IMG/VR virus record: IMGVR_UViG_3300009126_000404
Location: 62,001 to 126,000 of that record
Length of the DNA stretch: 64,000 nt
From: a virus
Strand: one strand, 5' to 3'
Part shown: in pieces, positions 43,304 to 49,453 of the stretch
Layout: each line of letters begins with the position of its first letter
Position numbering within the stretch: the first letter of the stretch is position 1
Notes under the pieces: model-generated
What the model was told of the DNA's origin: nothing
Seen by the model: the letters and a program-made list of their open reading frames with translations, nothing else
Databases searched by the model: none
Translations under genes and position numbers: made by a program

Positions 43304-44037
43304 TAACTATCTTCCTTATTTAAATTAATATCGCCTTCCTTACCAGCAGTTATAATCTTCTTATAATGCTCAAATGCCTCATCAAACGAATCAAAAACAG
43401 CACGACAATAAAATTTTCGTTCTACAAACTTACCACCAAGTATTTCTTTAAGTATTGATGTTACTTCTGGGTAGTTAGAGAAGTCATCATCTAATGGCTT
43501 TCCTTTAAGTTCAATTTTAACATCAAATTGTCCTTTTGAACCTGAAGCACCTACAATGATATTAAAATTTGAAAACATTGCTCCTGAATATGCCCAAGTT
43601 TGACAAGCAATCTTAAACCATTCAGGATGTTCTTCTTTTTTCTGTTCAAAGAACTCTCTCCAATGATCATTGTCTCTTTCAATCTTACGAACTTTGTTTA
43701 CATCTTCATCACTATCAAGTCCTAAATCAACTTCTGGATATCCACTAATTTCCATAAACTTAGTTCCACGAGCTATTAAAGTTTGATCTTCTTCAGCTTG
43801 ATCGAACCATTCACCATCAAGTCTATTCGGAAGTATTGCGTGTAACTGTTTTTCAACTTTATTTGTGTCGTCACCTGTTTCAAAGGCTTTAACAATAGTA
43901 TAACCTATTGTCATTTTAGTATTATTAAGTTGAGATTCTCGTTGACTAAGATCAACAGTTCTACCTATTTTAATTTCATTAGCATTACTAATGTCCTTAC
44001 CATGCCTGTGAAAGTACTTTCCGAAATAAATGTACAT
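43303..44037 (-). CDS. GIY-YIG-like (T5orf172/MUG113 type) nuclease-domain protein
   Basis: 244 residues. The N-terminal IKIGRTVDLSQRESQL (22-37) and the later KVEKQLHAIL...GEWFD are the core of the T5orf172 branch of GIY-YIG folds. The second half has no known motif (DVNKV to the end). It could be a homing-type or restriction-evading nuclease. Lies between an SGNH-like gene and the SleB-like endolysin. Confidence 0.72.
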   Translation of the reverse strand: MYIYFGKYFHRHGKDISNANEIKIGRTVDLSQRESQLNNTKMTIGYTIVKAFETGDDTNKVEKQLHAILPNRLDGEWFDQAEEDQTLIARGTKFMEISGYPEVDLGLDSDEDVNKVRKIERDNDHWREFFEQKKEEHPEWFKIACQTWAYSGAMFSNFNIIVGASGSKGQFDVKIELKGKPLDDDFSNYPEVTSILKEILGGKFVERKFYCRAVFDSFDEAFEHYKKIITAGKEGDINLNKEDS

Positions 44038-44048
44038 TTAACCTCCTG

Positions 44049-44708
44049 TTAATTCCATCTATAAAATATATGTGAACCTATTTGTACAACCTTCATCATT
44101 CCACGATCATTTATCCAATATGGAGAAACAGAAGTAGTATGATAATGTGTTGCTCCTTCTGTAATATCTACTACAGAGTCTGATTCATAAACACTAAGAA
44201 CTAAATGTGCAATTTTTTCTGCTATATGAAGTGATTCTTCATCATACATTGTATCTTCCCTACCATCGCAATACCAACTAAATTGACATTTATTAATAAC
44301 AGGAAAATAAATACGTTCTTCTTCTGCTAAGTCTGTATGTTGTCTAGTTTTCCAACTCTCTCTAGTAGGACCTTGCTTAACAACCTCACAAACTGTATTT
44401 GGATAACGCCAATCTCCAACACGATTCATCACTACCATAGTTGTAGCATACATACCTGCATATCCATCACTACGTGCTTCGTGATACATATTCTCAGTCA
44501 AGCATTTTATATCTGCTTGTGTATAAAATTCAGTATTAAAACTATCATTAAGATAATCATCACTATTGAGAACTTCATGATAATCGGGAGCGATACCTGT
44601 TGTATCTGCGGCTAAGTCTGGTGCAGGCCAAATAAGTGACCCAAATGCGAATATTAAAATAGCAATCATAGTAAGACCGTTAACTGCCCAACCTAGTATT
44701 TTAACCAT
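44049..44708 (-). CDS. SleB-like cell-wall hydrolase (endolysin candidate)
   Basis: 219 residues. A hydrophobic N-terminal helix (about 7-27) with no basic leader longer than Lys4 is followed by an Hydrolase_2/SleB domain: CLTENMYHEARSD with E77 as the probable catalytic glutamate, NRVGDWRYPNTVCEVV, CQFSWYCDG and a late THYHTTSVSPYW. SleB domains are lytic transglycosylases. The N-terminal helix could act as a signal anchor, as in SAR endolysins. A consensus promoter lies in front. Confidence 0.85.
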   Translation of the reverse strand: MVKILGWAVNGLTMIAILIFAFGSLIWPAPDLAADTTGIAPDYHEVLNSDDYLNDSFNTEFYTQADIKCLTENMYHEARSDGYAGMYATTMVVMNRVGDWRYPNTVCEVVKQGPTRESWKTRQHTDLAEEERIYFPVINKCQFSWYCDGREDTMYDEESLHIAEKIAHLVLSVYESDSVVDITEGATHYHTTSVSPYWINDRGMMKVVQIGSHIFYRWN

Positions 44709-44738
44709 AATTTTGCCTCTTTTTTAGTTTATGTGTAT

Positions 44739-44767
44739 ATTATACGGCAAGATATCTTATTTGTCAA
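44739..44767 (-). promoter_or_regulatory. Sigma70-type promoter, TTGACA-17-TATAAT
   Basis: -35 at 44762-44767, -10 at 44739-44744, spacer 17 ending in ATCTTGCCG next to the -10. The same spacer end appears in the promoters at 46058 and 48264. Confidence 0.88.
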
Positions 44768-44777
44768 GTTTTTAAAC

Positions 44778-44817
44778 CACAAAAAAACCCTTGATTTGCA
44801 ATACAAAACAAGGGTTT
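44778..44817 (-). terminator. Intrinsic terminator (- strand)
   Basis: AAACCCTTG (44785-44793) pairs with CAAGGGTTT (44809-44817) around a 15-nt loop; on the - strand seven T follow. It closes the holin-candidate transcript just upstream of the endolysin promoter. Confidence 0.8.
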
Positions 44818-44850
44818 AAAAGAAGTTTCGCTCATTAAATGAGCTAACTT

Positions 44851-45072
44851 TTAGTCACGATCAAACAATTTCCACACGATTACTGCAGAAATAAGACCAA
44901 CTAGACCAGCATTCCCAAGTTGTTGAACTATTCCAATGACGGTACCAATCACATCACCACCAAGGAAAGGAACACTACCACCGAATACGACTTGTAAAAC
45001 GATCGCTAAAGATATCAACGAAACGCCAATACCTGTTGCGGCCGCAACGCCGTTTGTGATTTTATCTATCAT
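44851..45072 (-). CDS. Small two-helix membrane protein, holin candidate
   Basis: 73 residues with two hydrophobic helices (about 13-31 and 39-68), rich in Gly, Val and Ile, and a short charged C terminus. Size, topology and position just upstream of the SleB-like endolysin fit a holin. Sequence alone cannot prove this. RBS TAGGAG before the ATG; a terminator follows. Confidence 0.65.
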   Translation of the reverse strand: MIDKITNGVAAATGIGVSLISLAIVLQVVFGGSVPFLGGDVIGTVIGIVQQLGNAGLVGLISAVIVWKLFDRD

Positions 45073-45349
45073 ATGTTTCTCCTATTTTTTTTATTTTAAC
45101 GTAACCATTTTCTTGATTTTTTGTATCTTAGGCTCGGCGGTCACTACCGGCACTTATTCTAACTTACTTTCAATTATAAAAAATCGCTTTTTTACAATCT
45201 ATCCTACGCTTTTTAGTGCGGTCGTTTGGACAAACCCGCCTTCCTTGAACCATAATATTGAGATGAAAAGTATCTCCATCGCAACCATTACGTTTTCTTT
45301 TAAATCTCAGTATTTATTTGCAATTTACCTGAACTTAAATACAGGCTTT
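45073..45349 (-). other. 277-nt non-coding gap with possible structured RNA
   Basis: No convincing reading frame on the - strand. On the - strand the region contains several small inverted repeats: GAGAT with ATCTC, GTTTG with CAAAC, and CGGT with ACCG, and it is G+C richer than its surroundings between about 45130 and 45240. No consensus promoter was found. It could be the leader of the holin candidate mRNA, a small RNA or the relic of a gene. Confidence 0.4.
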
Positions 45350-45523
45350 ATTTAAAATAAACTACTGTGATATCTTCTCTTTTATTTTTTGTGATAATTT
45401 TGCCTCTGCCGCTACTTCTGCTAACAGTTGGACTTCTTTAGGTTTAAGGTGTGGTGACATTTTCTTAATCTTTTTTGTCCACTCCTCAGTTAATTTTTGT
45501 AATTGTTTTTCGTCTTTTTTCAT
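45350..45523 (-). CDS. Small charged helical protein (57 aa)
   Basis: A 57-residue frame beginning at a TAATG shared with the stop of the upstream gene. Very rich in Lys and Glu (KKDEKQLQKL..., KPKEVQLLAEVAAEAKL) and predicted helical. No motif. The shared start/stop supports expression. Confidence 0.6.
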
Positions 45524-46029
45524 TATGCCGCTTTCTTAAATTCGTTTTCCATACTGTATGGAAGACCAAGTGAGAAACAAACATAACCTGCATCGGCTTC
45601 ATCGGCAAGACCTTCGCCTTGTAAAATCCACTTAATAGCAGTTTTACGATCATTTGCTCCATCAATAATAGTTTGAGTAATACGATCTTCAAATTCTTTT
45701 ACACGAACTTTTTCTTCTTCTGCTTCGGCTTCCATTACTTCATCAGCCGCTTTACCATAATGCTCGATTGCTTTTTTAAGTTCAGCATCTGACATAGCTG
45801 AAGTATTTAAACTTCTAGCATAACTCTTAGAATAAGCAGTTGAAGCCAACTCATAAAGAGTAGTTTCGTCTTGATAACGATCATACTCAGCAGGAGTATA
45901 AATTCCATACTCTGCCCAATGTTTAGGATCAGTAACAACCATACCAGACCATCTATTTTTAGGGTCTTCGTCAACCCAAGCCTGGGATTTAACGTTTATT
46001 GCTTCAATGTGTTGTACTAATGCATTCAT
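45523..46029 (-). CDS. Unknown soluble protein
   Basis: 168 residues, mostly helical, acidic, with an EAEAEEEKVRVKEFEDR stretch likely to form a coiled coil. No enzyme motif recognised. First gene after a TTGACA/TATTAT promoter with an AAAGGAAA ribosome binding site. Early expression is probable. Confidence 0.75.
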   Translation of the reverse strand: MNALVQHIEAINVKSQAWVDEDPKNRWSGMVVTDPKHWAEYGIYTPAEYDRYQDETTLYELASTAYSKSYARSLNTSAMSDAELKKAIEHYGKAADEVMEAEAEEEKVRVKEFEDRITQTIIDGANDRKTAIKWILQGEGLADEADAGYVCFSLGLPYSMENEFKKAA

Positions 46030-46057
46030 AATATTTCCTTTTTTTAACTATACTTAT

Positions 46058-46086
46058 ATAATACGGTAAGATGGGTTACTTGTCAA
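46058..46086 (-). promoter_or_regulatory. Sigma70-type promoter, TTGACA-17-TATTAT
   Basis: -35 at 46081-46086, -10 at 46058-46063, spacer 17 ending in ATCTTACCG adjacent to the -10, like the promoters at 44739 and 48264. Confidence 0.82.
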
Positions 46087-46097
46087 CCTTTTTTTAC

Positions 46098-46286
46098 CTA
46101 ATTTCTTACAATTATTAGGTTTTCTTCAAGAATAATCCCTTTATCTTGTGCCTCAGGTACCTCTTTGATACTATCTATAAGGTCTTTTGTAGTAACTTCA
46201 CTAATATTTATAACAAACTTATACACAAGAATTGCTAAAATAACCCCTATAAGTAAGATTAATATTGAGTTAAATTTCTCTATCAT
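46098..46286 (-). CDS. Small single-pass membrane protein (62 aa)
   Basis: An N-terminal hydrophobic helix (about 8-27) then a charged tail. ATGA overlap with the gene at 46283-46561. Function unknown. Confidence 0.6.
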   Translation of the reverse strand: MIEKFNSILILLIGVILAILVYKFVINISEVTTKDLIDSIKEVPEAQDKGIILEENLIIVRN

Positions 46287-46561
46287 TGAGGCCTACCTAA
46301 ATGTAAAACCACATCATTGTCATAATATACTGCAAATGTATCAGCAAATTCCTTAATCATATGAGATTGAGGTCTATTATAACTAGGTGTACTTGAACCT
46401 CTGAACTTAATTCGCCTATCTTTGCTAGGTAGCAATCTTGTCACTTTACCATACAATGACATAGGAATGCCTTTGAATGTGCTACTCTCAGAATTAGGAC
46501 TAATATACTTTCGTAATAGTTTCTTATTCTCTTCGTTATAGTCTGCCCAAATTGTTATCAT
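46283..46561 (-). CDS. Unknown protein sharing a segment with its neighbour (92 aa)
   Basis: Basic in its first two-thirds, then HMIKEFADTFAV, which is identical to a segment of the adjacent gene and is encoded by a 38-nt exact repeat. It continues with an unrelated ending. Overlaps both neighbours by 4 nt. Confidence 0.62.
   Translation of the reverse strand: MITIWADYNEENKKLLRKYISPNSESSTFKGIPMSLYGKVTRLLPSKDRRIKFRGSSTPSYNRPQSHMIKEFADTFAVYYDNDVVLHLGRPQ
46328..46365. repeat. 38-nt direct repeat, copy 1
   Basis: Identical over 38 nt to 46696-46733, about 370 nt apart, in the same reading frame of two adjacent genes. Flanking bases differ. Confidence 0.9.
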
Positions 46562-46779
46562 TTTATCTCCTTACTATAATTTTTCCACCACTTCTCAAAA
46601 TAATTCTCAAAGTTAATCTGTTCTGCTTCTTCAGGAATATCAGTTCCACTATACATAAAATCAAATATCATTTGTTTAATTTCTTCTTTGTCCATTACTG
46701 CAAATGTATCAGCAAATTCCTTAATCATATGAGTTAAACTCCTATTAATTTGGTGCGGCTTATCAGTCTTGGCATACAC
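46558..46779 (-). CDS. Unknown protein sharing a segment with its neighbour (73 aa)
   Basis: Carries HMIKEFADTFAV after a short basic start, then a different acidic, aromatic second half (FENYFEKWWKNY). Upstream lies a small G+C-rich hairpin region. Function unknown. Confidence 0.62.
   Translation of the reverse strand: MYAKTDKPHQINRSLTHMIKEFADTFAVMDKEEIKQMIFDFMYSGTDIPEEAEQINFENYFEKWWKNYSKEIK
46696..46733. repeat. 38-nt direct repeat, copy 2
   Basis: Second copy of the repeat at 46328-46365; both encode HMIKEFADTFAV in frame. Confidence 0.9.
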
Positions 46780-46794
46780 CTGTTTTAACTGACT

Positions 46795-46850
46795 AACTTA
46801 GCTCACCCTCATGTGGGCAACACGGCCCGCCTTTGTGAGTACCACATAAA
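46795..46850 (-). other. G+C-rich hairpin region
   Basis: In an AT-rich surround, CTCAC at the left pairs with GTGAG at the right and GGGC with GCCC inside, on the - strand between two tiny genes. No tRNA-like arms could be completed. It may be an mRNA processing or stability element. Confidence 0.35.
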
Positions 46851-46853
46851 CCA

Positions 46854-46964
46854 TTATACTCCTACTCCTAATAATGTTAAAATTATTGATAATGCGATTA
46901 GCGAACCAAATATTATGATGATCCACATCACGTAATAAACAATAGTTTCTATAATAAAATTCAT
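46854..46964 (-). CDS. Tiny membrane peptide (36 aa)
   Basis: A 36-residue frame that is almost entirely one hydrophobic helix (WIIIIFGSLIALSIILTLLG). A GGA precedes the ATG. One of three consecutive membrane micropeptides. Confidence 0.5.
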   Translation of the reverse strand: MNFIIETIVYYVMWIIIIFGSLIALSIILTLLGVGV

Positions 46965-46965
46965 A

Positions 46966-47034
46966 CTAAATTTCCATTGTCATTAATACAACAATAACCT
47001 GCAAGGTTAGTATTATAAGTGCGCCTTCTAACAT
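46966..47034 (-). CDS. Tiny membrane peptide (22 aa)
   Basis: A 22-residue hydrophobic frame with GGAG six nt before the ATG, 1 nt away from the following tiny gene. Length alone gives little support; ribosome binding site and packing are the arguments. Confidence 0.4.
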   Translation of the reverse strand: MLEGALIILTLQVIVVLMTMEI

Positions 47035-47035
47035 A

Positions 47036-47158
47036 TTATGCTCCTATGTATGGTGCAAATGCTACTTTGCCCCAAAATATAAATTTTAACATCAGCAACA
47101 TTGCTAATGTTATAAATCCAAGCATAATAAAAATCTTCATTTTTACTGACAATCTCAT
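47036..47158 (-). CDS. Small membrane peptide (40 aa)
   Basis: 40 residues from an ATG that overlaps the upstream TGA (ATGA). A basic start then a hydrophobic helix (IFIMLGFITLAMLLML). The overlap with a longer gene makes it the best supported of the three micropeptides. Confidence 0.55.
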   Translation of the reverse strand: MRLSVKMKIFIMLGFITLAMLLMLKFIFWGKVAFAPYIGA

Positions 47159-47508
47159 ATTGCTTGGCCCTCTGTTTGTTCCTTAATCCACCTTTCAACA
47201 AAAATAGTATCTTCATAGTTTTTTATCTTTACACTATTATCAACTATCTCAGGTGTTATAAGTTTCAACTCTAAAAAATCTACTAGCATATCCTCAAAAG
47301 GAATATTGTTAGATTTTGCCCAACGTAGAACCTTGTGTTCTTTTAAACGGCCTTCAAATCGTTTTTTACCTGTATACTTTTCAGCAAGTTCGCTCATGTC
47401 GTCAACTGACAATGTATCTATAATACAATCAGCAAACAATAATTTTAAGACACTGTGATCATTTCCTGTCCACGTTTTATCTATACCAAATCTTCTATTC
47501 ATACCCAT
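47155..47508 (-). CDS. Unknown small protein (117 aa)
   Basis: Helical and mixed charge, with LKEHKVLRWAKSNNIPFEDMLVDFLELKLI in the centre (helix-turn-helix-like spacing, not a confirmed DNA-binding motif). Four nt from the upstream gene. Confidence 0.7.
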   Translation of the reverse strand: MGMNRRFGIDKTWTGNDHSVLKLLFADCIIDTLSVDDMSELAEKYTGKKRFEGRLKEHKVLRWAKSNNIPFEDMLVDFLELKLITPEIVDNSVKIKNYEDTIFVERWIKEQTEGQAI

Positions 47509-47512
47509 AATA

Positions 47513-47932
47513 TTATCCTACGTGTGAAAGAGATGACATACCTTCTGACATCTCACAAATATATCCGTTAAGAATACTATCTTCGTATTCTTTTGTTCCT
47601 TTAGGTGGCATTGGGTGAAGAACCATGTTCTCGTTCCAATACTTGGTGATTTCTTCATAAGTTTTAAATTTAACTGGTGGGCTTGTATGTCTGCTTACCC
47701 AACTGTTACCTTCAAAAGTTAAAAAACGTCCTGCAACAAAGTCTCCTGTTTCAGCAGGTGTACCTTCGTTTTTTACACTCCACTCAAATACATAAAGACG
47801 ACTTGTTGATTTTTCTAAGCCCAACATTAGAGTTTTAGGAATAGTAACTCCACGTGTTTCATAAACAATTTCAACTTCTGCATAAGAAGGCTTTTTAAAT
47901 AAATCAACAAAAGGTTTAATATCTGCTTTCAT
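47513..47932 (-). CDS. Unknown protein (139 aa)
   Basis: Predominantly beta with a VEIVYETRGVTIPKTLMLGLEK start and SWVSRHTSPPVKFKTYEEITKYW later. No known motif. Part of the early operon led by 48234. Confidence 0.72.
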   Translation of the reverse strand: MKADIKPFVDLFKKPSYAEVEIVYETRGVTIPKTLMLGLEKSTSRLYVFEWSVKNEGTPAETGDFVAGRFLTFEGNSWVSRHTSPPVKFKTYEEITKYWNENMVLHPMPPKGTKEYEDSILNGYICEMSEGMSSLSHVG

Positions 47933-47940
47933 ATAATCTC

Positions 47941-48234
47941 CTAAGAAAAAGTAATTCCAAAAAACTCAGTAGCAATACCAATATCTTTAACTGGTGCTCT
48001 ACCATCAGCACAACATACCTCATCATCACCAAATAACTCATCACCTGCTGGTATAACATCTTTAACAATCCAGTCTAAATGTTCAATTGCCGCATCAACT
48101 CTATTAAGTGCATCTTGTATACCAAATGCTTTTACATAAACACTATCAACGTGTGAACAATTCGCTTCTCTAGGGCGAATTCCAACCATATATTTTGTTT
48201 TAAAACTGTTTAAAAATGCTTTTGAGTTTTTCAT
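47941..48234 (-). CDS. Unknown protein (97 aa)
   Basis: First gene behind a consensus promoter, with an AAGGAAGG ribosome binding site. Contains a CCADGR pair and a helical middle; no identified domain. Probably early. Confidence 0.7.
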   Translation of the reverse strand: MKNSKAFLNSFKTKYMVGIRPREANCSHVDSVYVKAFGIQDALNRVDAAIEHLDWIVKDVIPAGDELFGDDEVCCADGRAPVKDIGIATEFFGITFS

Positions 48235-48263
48235 ATCCTTCCTTTATTGTTTAATATAACTAT

Positions 48264-48292
48264 ATTATACGGCAAGATGTCTTGATTGTCAA
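48264..48292 (-). promoter_or_regulatory. Sigma70-type promoter, TTGACA-17-TATAAT
   Basis: -35 at 48287-48292, -10 at 48264-48269, spacer 17 ending in ATCTTGCCG. Nearly identical from the spacer end through -10 to the promoter at 44739. Confidence 0.88.
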
Positions 48293-48309
48293 CCTTTAAC
48301 GGCGGCTAC

Positions 48310-48344
48310 AGCCCTTACTGTATAAGGGCTTTAATTTTTTTTTT
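48310..48344 (+). terminator. Intrinsic-terminator-like hairpin facing the + strand
   Basis: AGCCCTTA (48310-48317) pairs with TAAGGGCT (48323-48330), 5-nt loop, followed on the + strand by a T-rich run. All genes nearby are on the - strand, so it would stop antisense transcription rather than a known gene. Confidence 0.6.
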
Positions 48345-48391
48345 GATTTTTTTTGGATTTTTTGGTGAAAAATTGGTGAATTTGGGCAGAT

Positions 48392-48646
48392 TTACCCCCA
48401 ATCTTTTTTATCTCCAGCCGCTTCGTTATCAGCATAGCCGGCTTTATATGCAATAATTTCATCTTCTGTCATATTTTTTTCTTCTACCATTGGACTATTA
48501 TGTGTTCCACCAGTAAAATAGTGTGGGTTGGAACCACGACCATAATAACTATCAGCACCACCTCTGTCATAAGGACCACCATGTCGTCTTTCGTGTTTTA
48601 TAATGCTATCTATTTGTTTTTGTATATCTAACCCTAAATCATTCAT
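48392..48646 (-). CDS. Unknown small phage protein (84 aa)
   Basis: Gly/Tyr/His-rich centre (GGPYDRGGADSYYGRGSNPHYF), then an acidic helix MTEDEIIAYKAGYADNEA. The centre looks intrinsically disordered. ATGA overlap with the glucosaminidase gene. Function unknown. Confidence 0.7.
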   Translation of the reverse strand: MNDLGLDIQKQIDSIIKHERRHGGPYDRGGADSYYGRGSNPHYFTGGTHNSPMVEEKNMTEDEIIAYKAGYADNEAAGDKKDWG

Positions 48647-49221
48647 ATTATACTCCTTTGTATTAGTTGGTTAAAAAATTCTTTCTTATACAAACCTAGT
48701 ATTACAGATTGTAACAATCTTACATACTCTTTTCCTTGTTCGCTCCAAGGTTCTAAATACAATGTTAAACTCATTGCTAATTTCTCTGATCCAATTTGAA
48801 ATTCTAACTCATTTCTAAAAGGTTCATAAGCAGGATATGTGTTTAAAATGTGTAAATAATGTGTTATACTATCGCACCAGCTTTTATATATTCTTAGCCC
48901 CCATTTTGCATTTGGAGCACCTTTTGCTTTCATTTGTGGGACTGTTTCATCCCAAGTTCTTATACCAAATAAATTGTTTCCTTCTACTGCAAATCTACTT
49001 TTACCCCAGGCACTTTCATGTGCGGCTTGAGCAATAATAAGCTCTAATGGAACTTGCTTAGATAATGGATATTTTTCTTCATCTGTGTATAACTTATCTA
49101 CACAACTTTTAATTTCATATGCGAATTCTTTATTTGTTATTTCGGGTGGTGACAATGCTTTTGCATTTGTATAAAAGAATAAGGCCCACATAACGCCTGC
49201 TAAAATAATTAAATATTTCAT
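48643..49221 (-). CDS. Exported glucosaminidase-like (GH73/Bax-type) hydrolase
   Basis: 192 residues from the ATG at 49221. An ATG at 49230 lies too close to the -10 to be transcribed. A signal peptide (MKYLIILAGVMWALFFYTNA-KA) precedes a GH73 domain: AQAAHESAWGKSRFAVEGNNLFGIRTW with the catalytic Glu in the HES segment, then YKSWCDSITHYLHILN. The family cleaves peptidoglycan glycan strands. The gene is a second lysis or entry enzyme beside the SleB-like protein. Confidence 0.85.
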   Translation of the reverse strand: MKYLIILAGVMWALFFYTNAKALSPPEITNKEFAYEIKSCVDKLYTDEEKYPLSKQVPLELIIAQAAHESAWGKSRFAVEGNNLFGIRTWDETVPQMKAKGAPNAKWGLRIYKSWCDSITHYLHILNTYPAYEPFRNELEFQIGSEKLAMSLTLYLEPWSEQGKEYVRLLQSVILGLYKKEFFNQLIQRSII

Positions 49222-49232
49222 TTTATACATAT

Positions 49233-49261
49233 AATATACAACAAATAACCCTATTTGTCAA
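49233..49261 (-). promoter_or_regulatory. Sigma70-type promoter, TTGACA-17-TATATT
   Basis: -35 at 49256-49261, -10 at 49233-49238, spacer 17. The predicted TSS near 49226 leaves only about five leader bases before the ATG at 49221. Confidence 0.72.
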
Positions 49262-49264
49262 TAG

Positions 49265-49453
49265 CTAATTTTTCGCAGTTTTACTGGGTTTTTTATCTAA
49301 ATCTTCCTTTAAATCGCTTAAAATCTTGTGTTTTATGGGTGCTACAGCAACATCTCCAGCAGTAACACTAACTACACCACCTACAGTGAATAAAGTAGGG
49401 CCACAAGCGGTTAGTAGCAATAAAGCCAGTAATATAAAAAATATACGGATCAT
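49265..49453 (-). CDS. Small lipoprotein (62 aa), spanin or entry-exclusion candidate
   Basis: A lipobox LLTAC with Cys17 follows a hydrophobic leader, so the mature protein of about 45 residues would be anchored in the outer membrane. The length suits an outer-membrane spanin; superinfection-exclusion lipoproteins are an alternative. Shares its first base with the stop of the polymerase gene; next to the glucosaminidase promoter. Confidence 0.72.
   Translation of the reverse strand: MIRIFFILLALLLLTACGPTLFTVGGVVSVTAGDVAVAPIKHKILSDLKEDLDKKPSKTAKN

Noticed and set aside
44936-45355. + strand frame of 139 codons crossing the holin candidate and the gap
   Set aside because: It overlaps the opposite-strand gene having a good ribosome binding site and terminator, and shows no domain; the gap part stays unassigned.
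45486-45692. Alternative - strand frame of 68 codons
   Set aside because: Out of frame inside the 168-residue gene and across its junction with the 57-residue gene; the TAATG coupling supports the other frames.
46795-46850. tRNA-like G+C-rich island
   Set aside because: Acceptor, D and T arms could not be completed and no CCA-compatible end is visible; kept only as a hairpin region.
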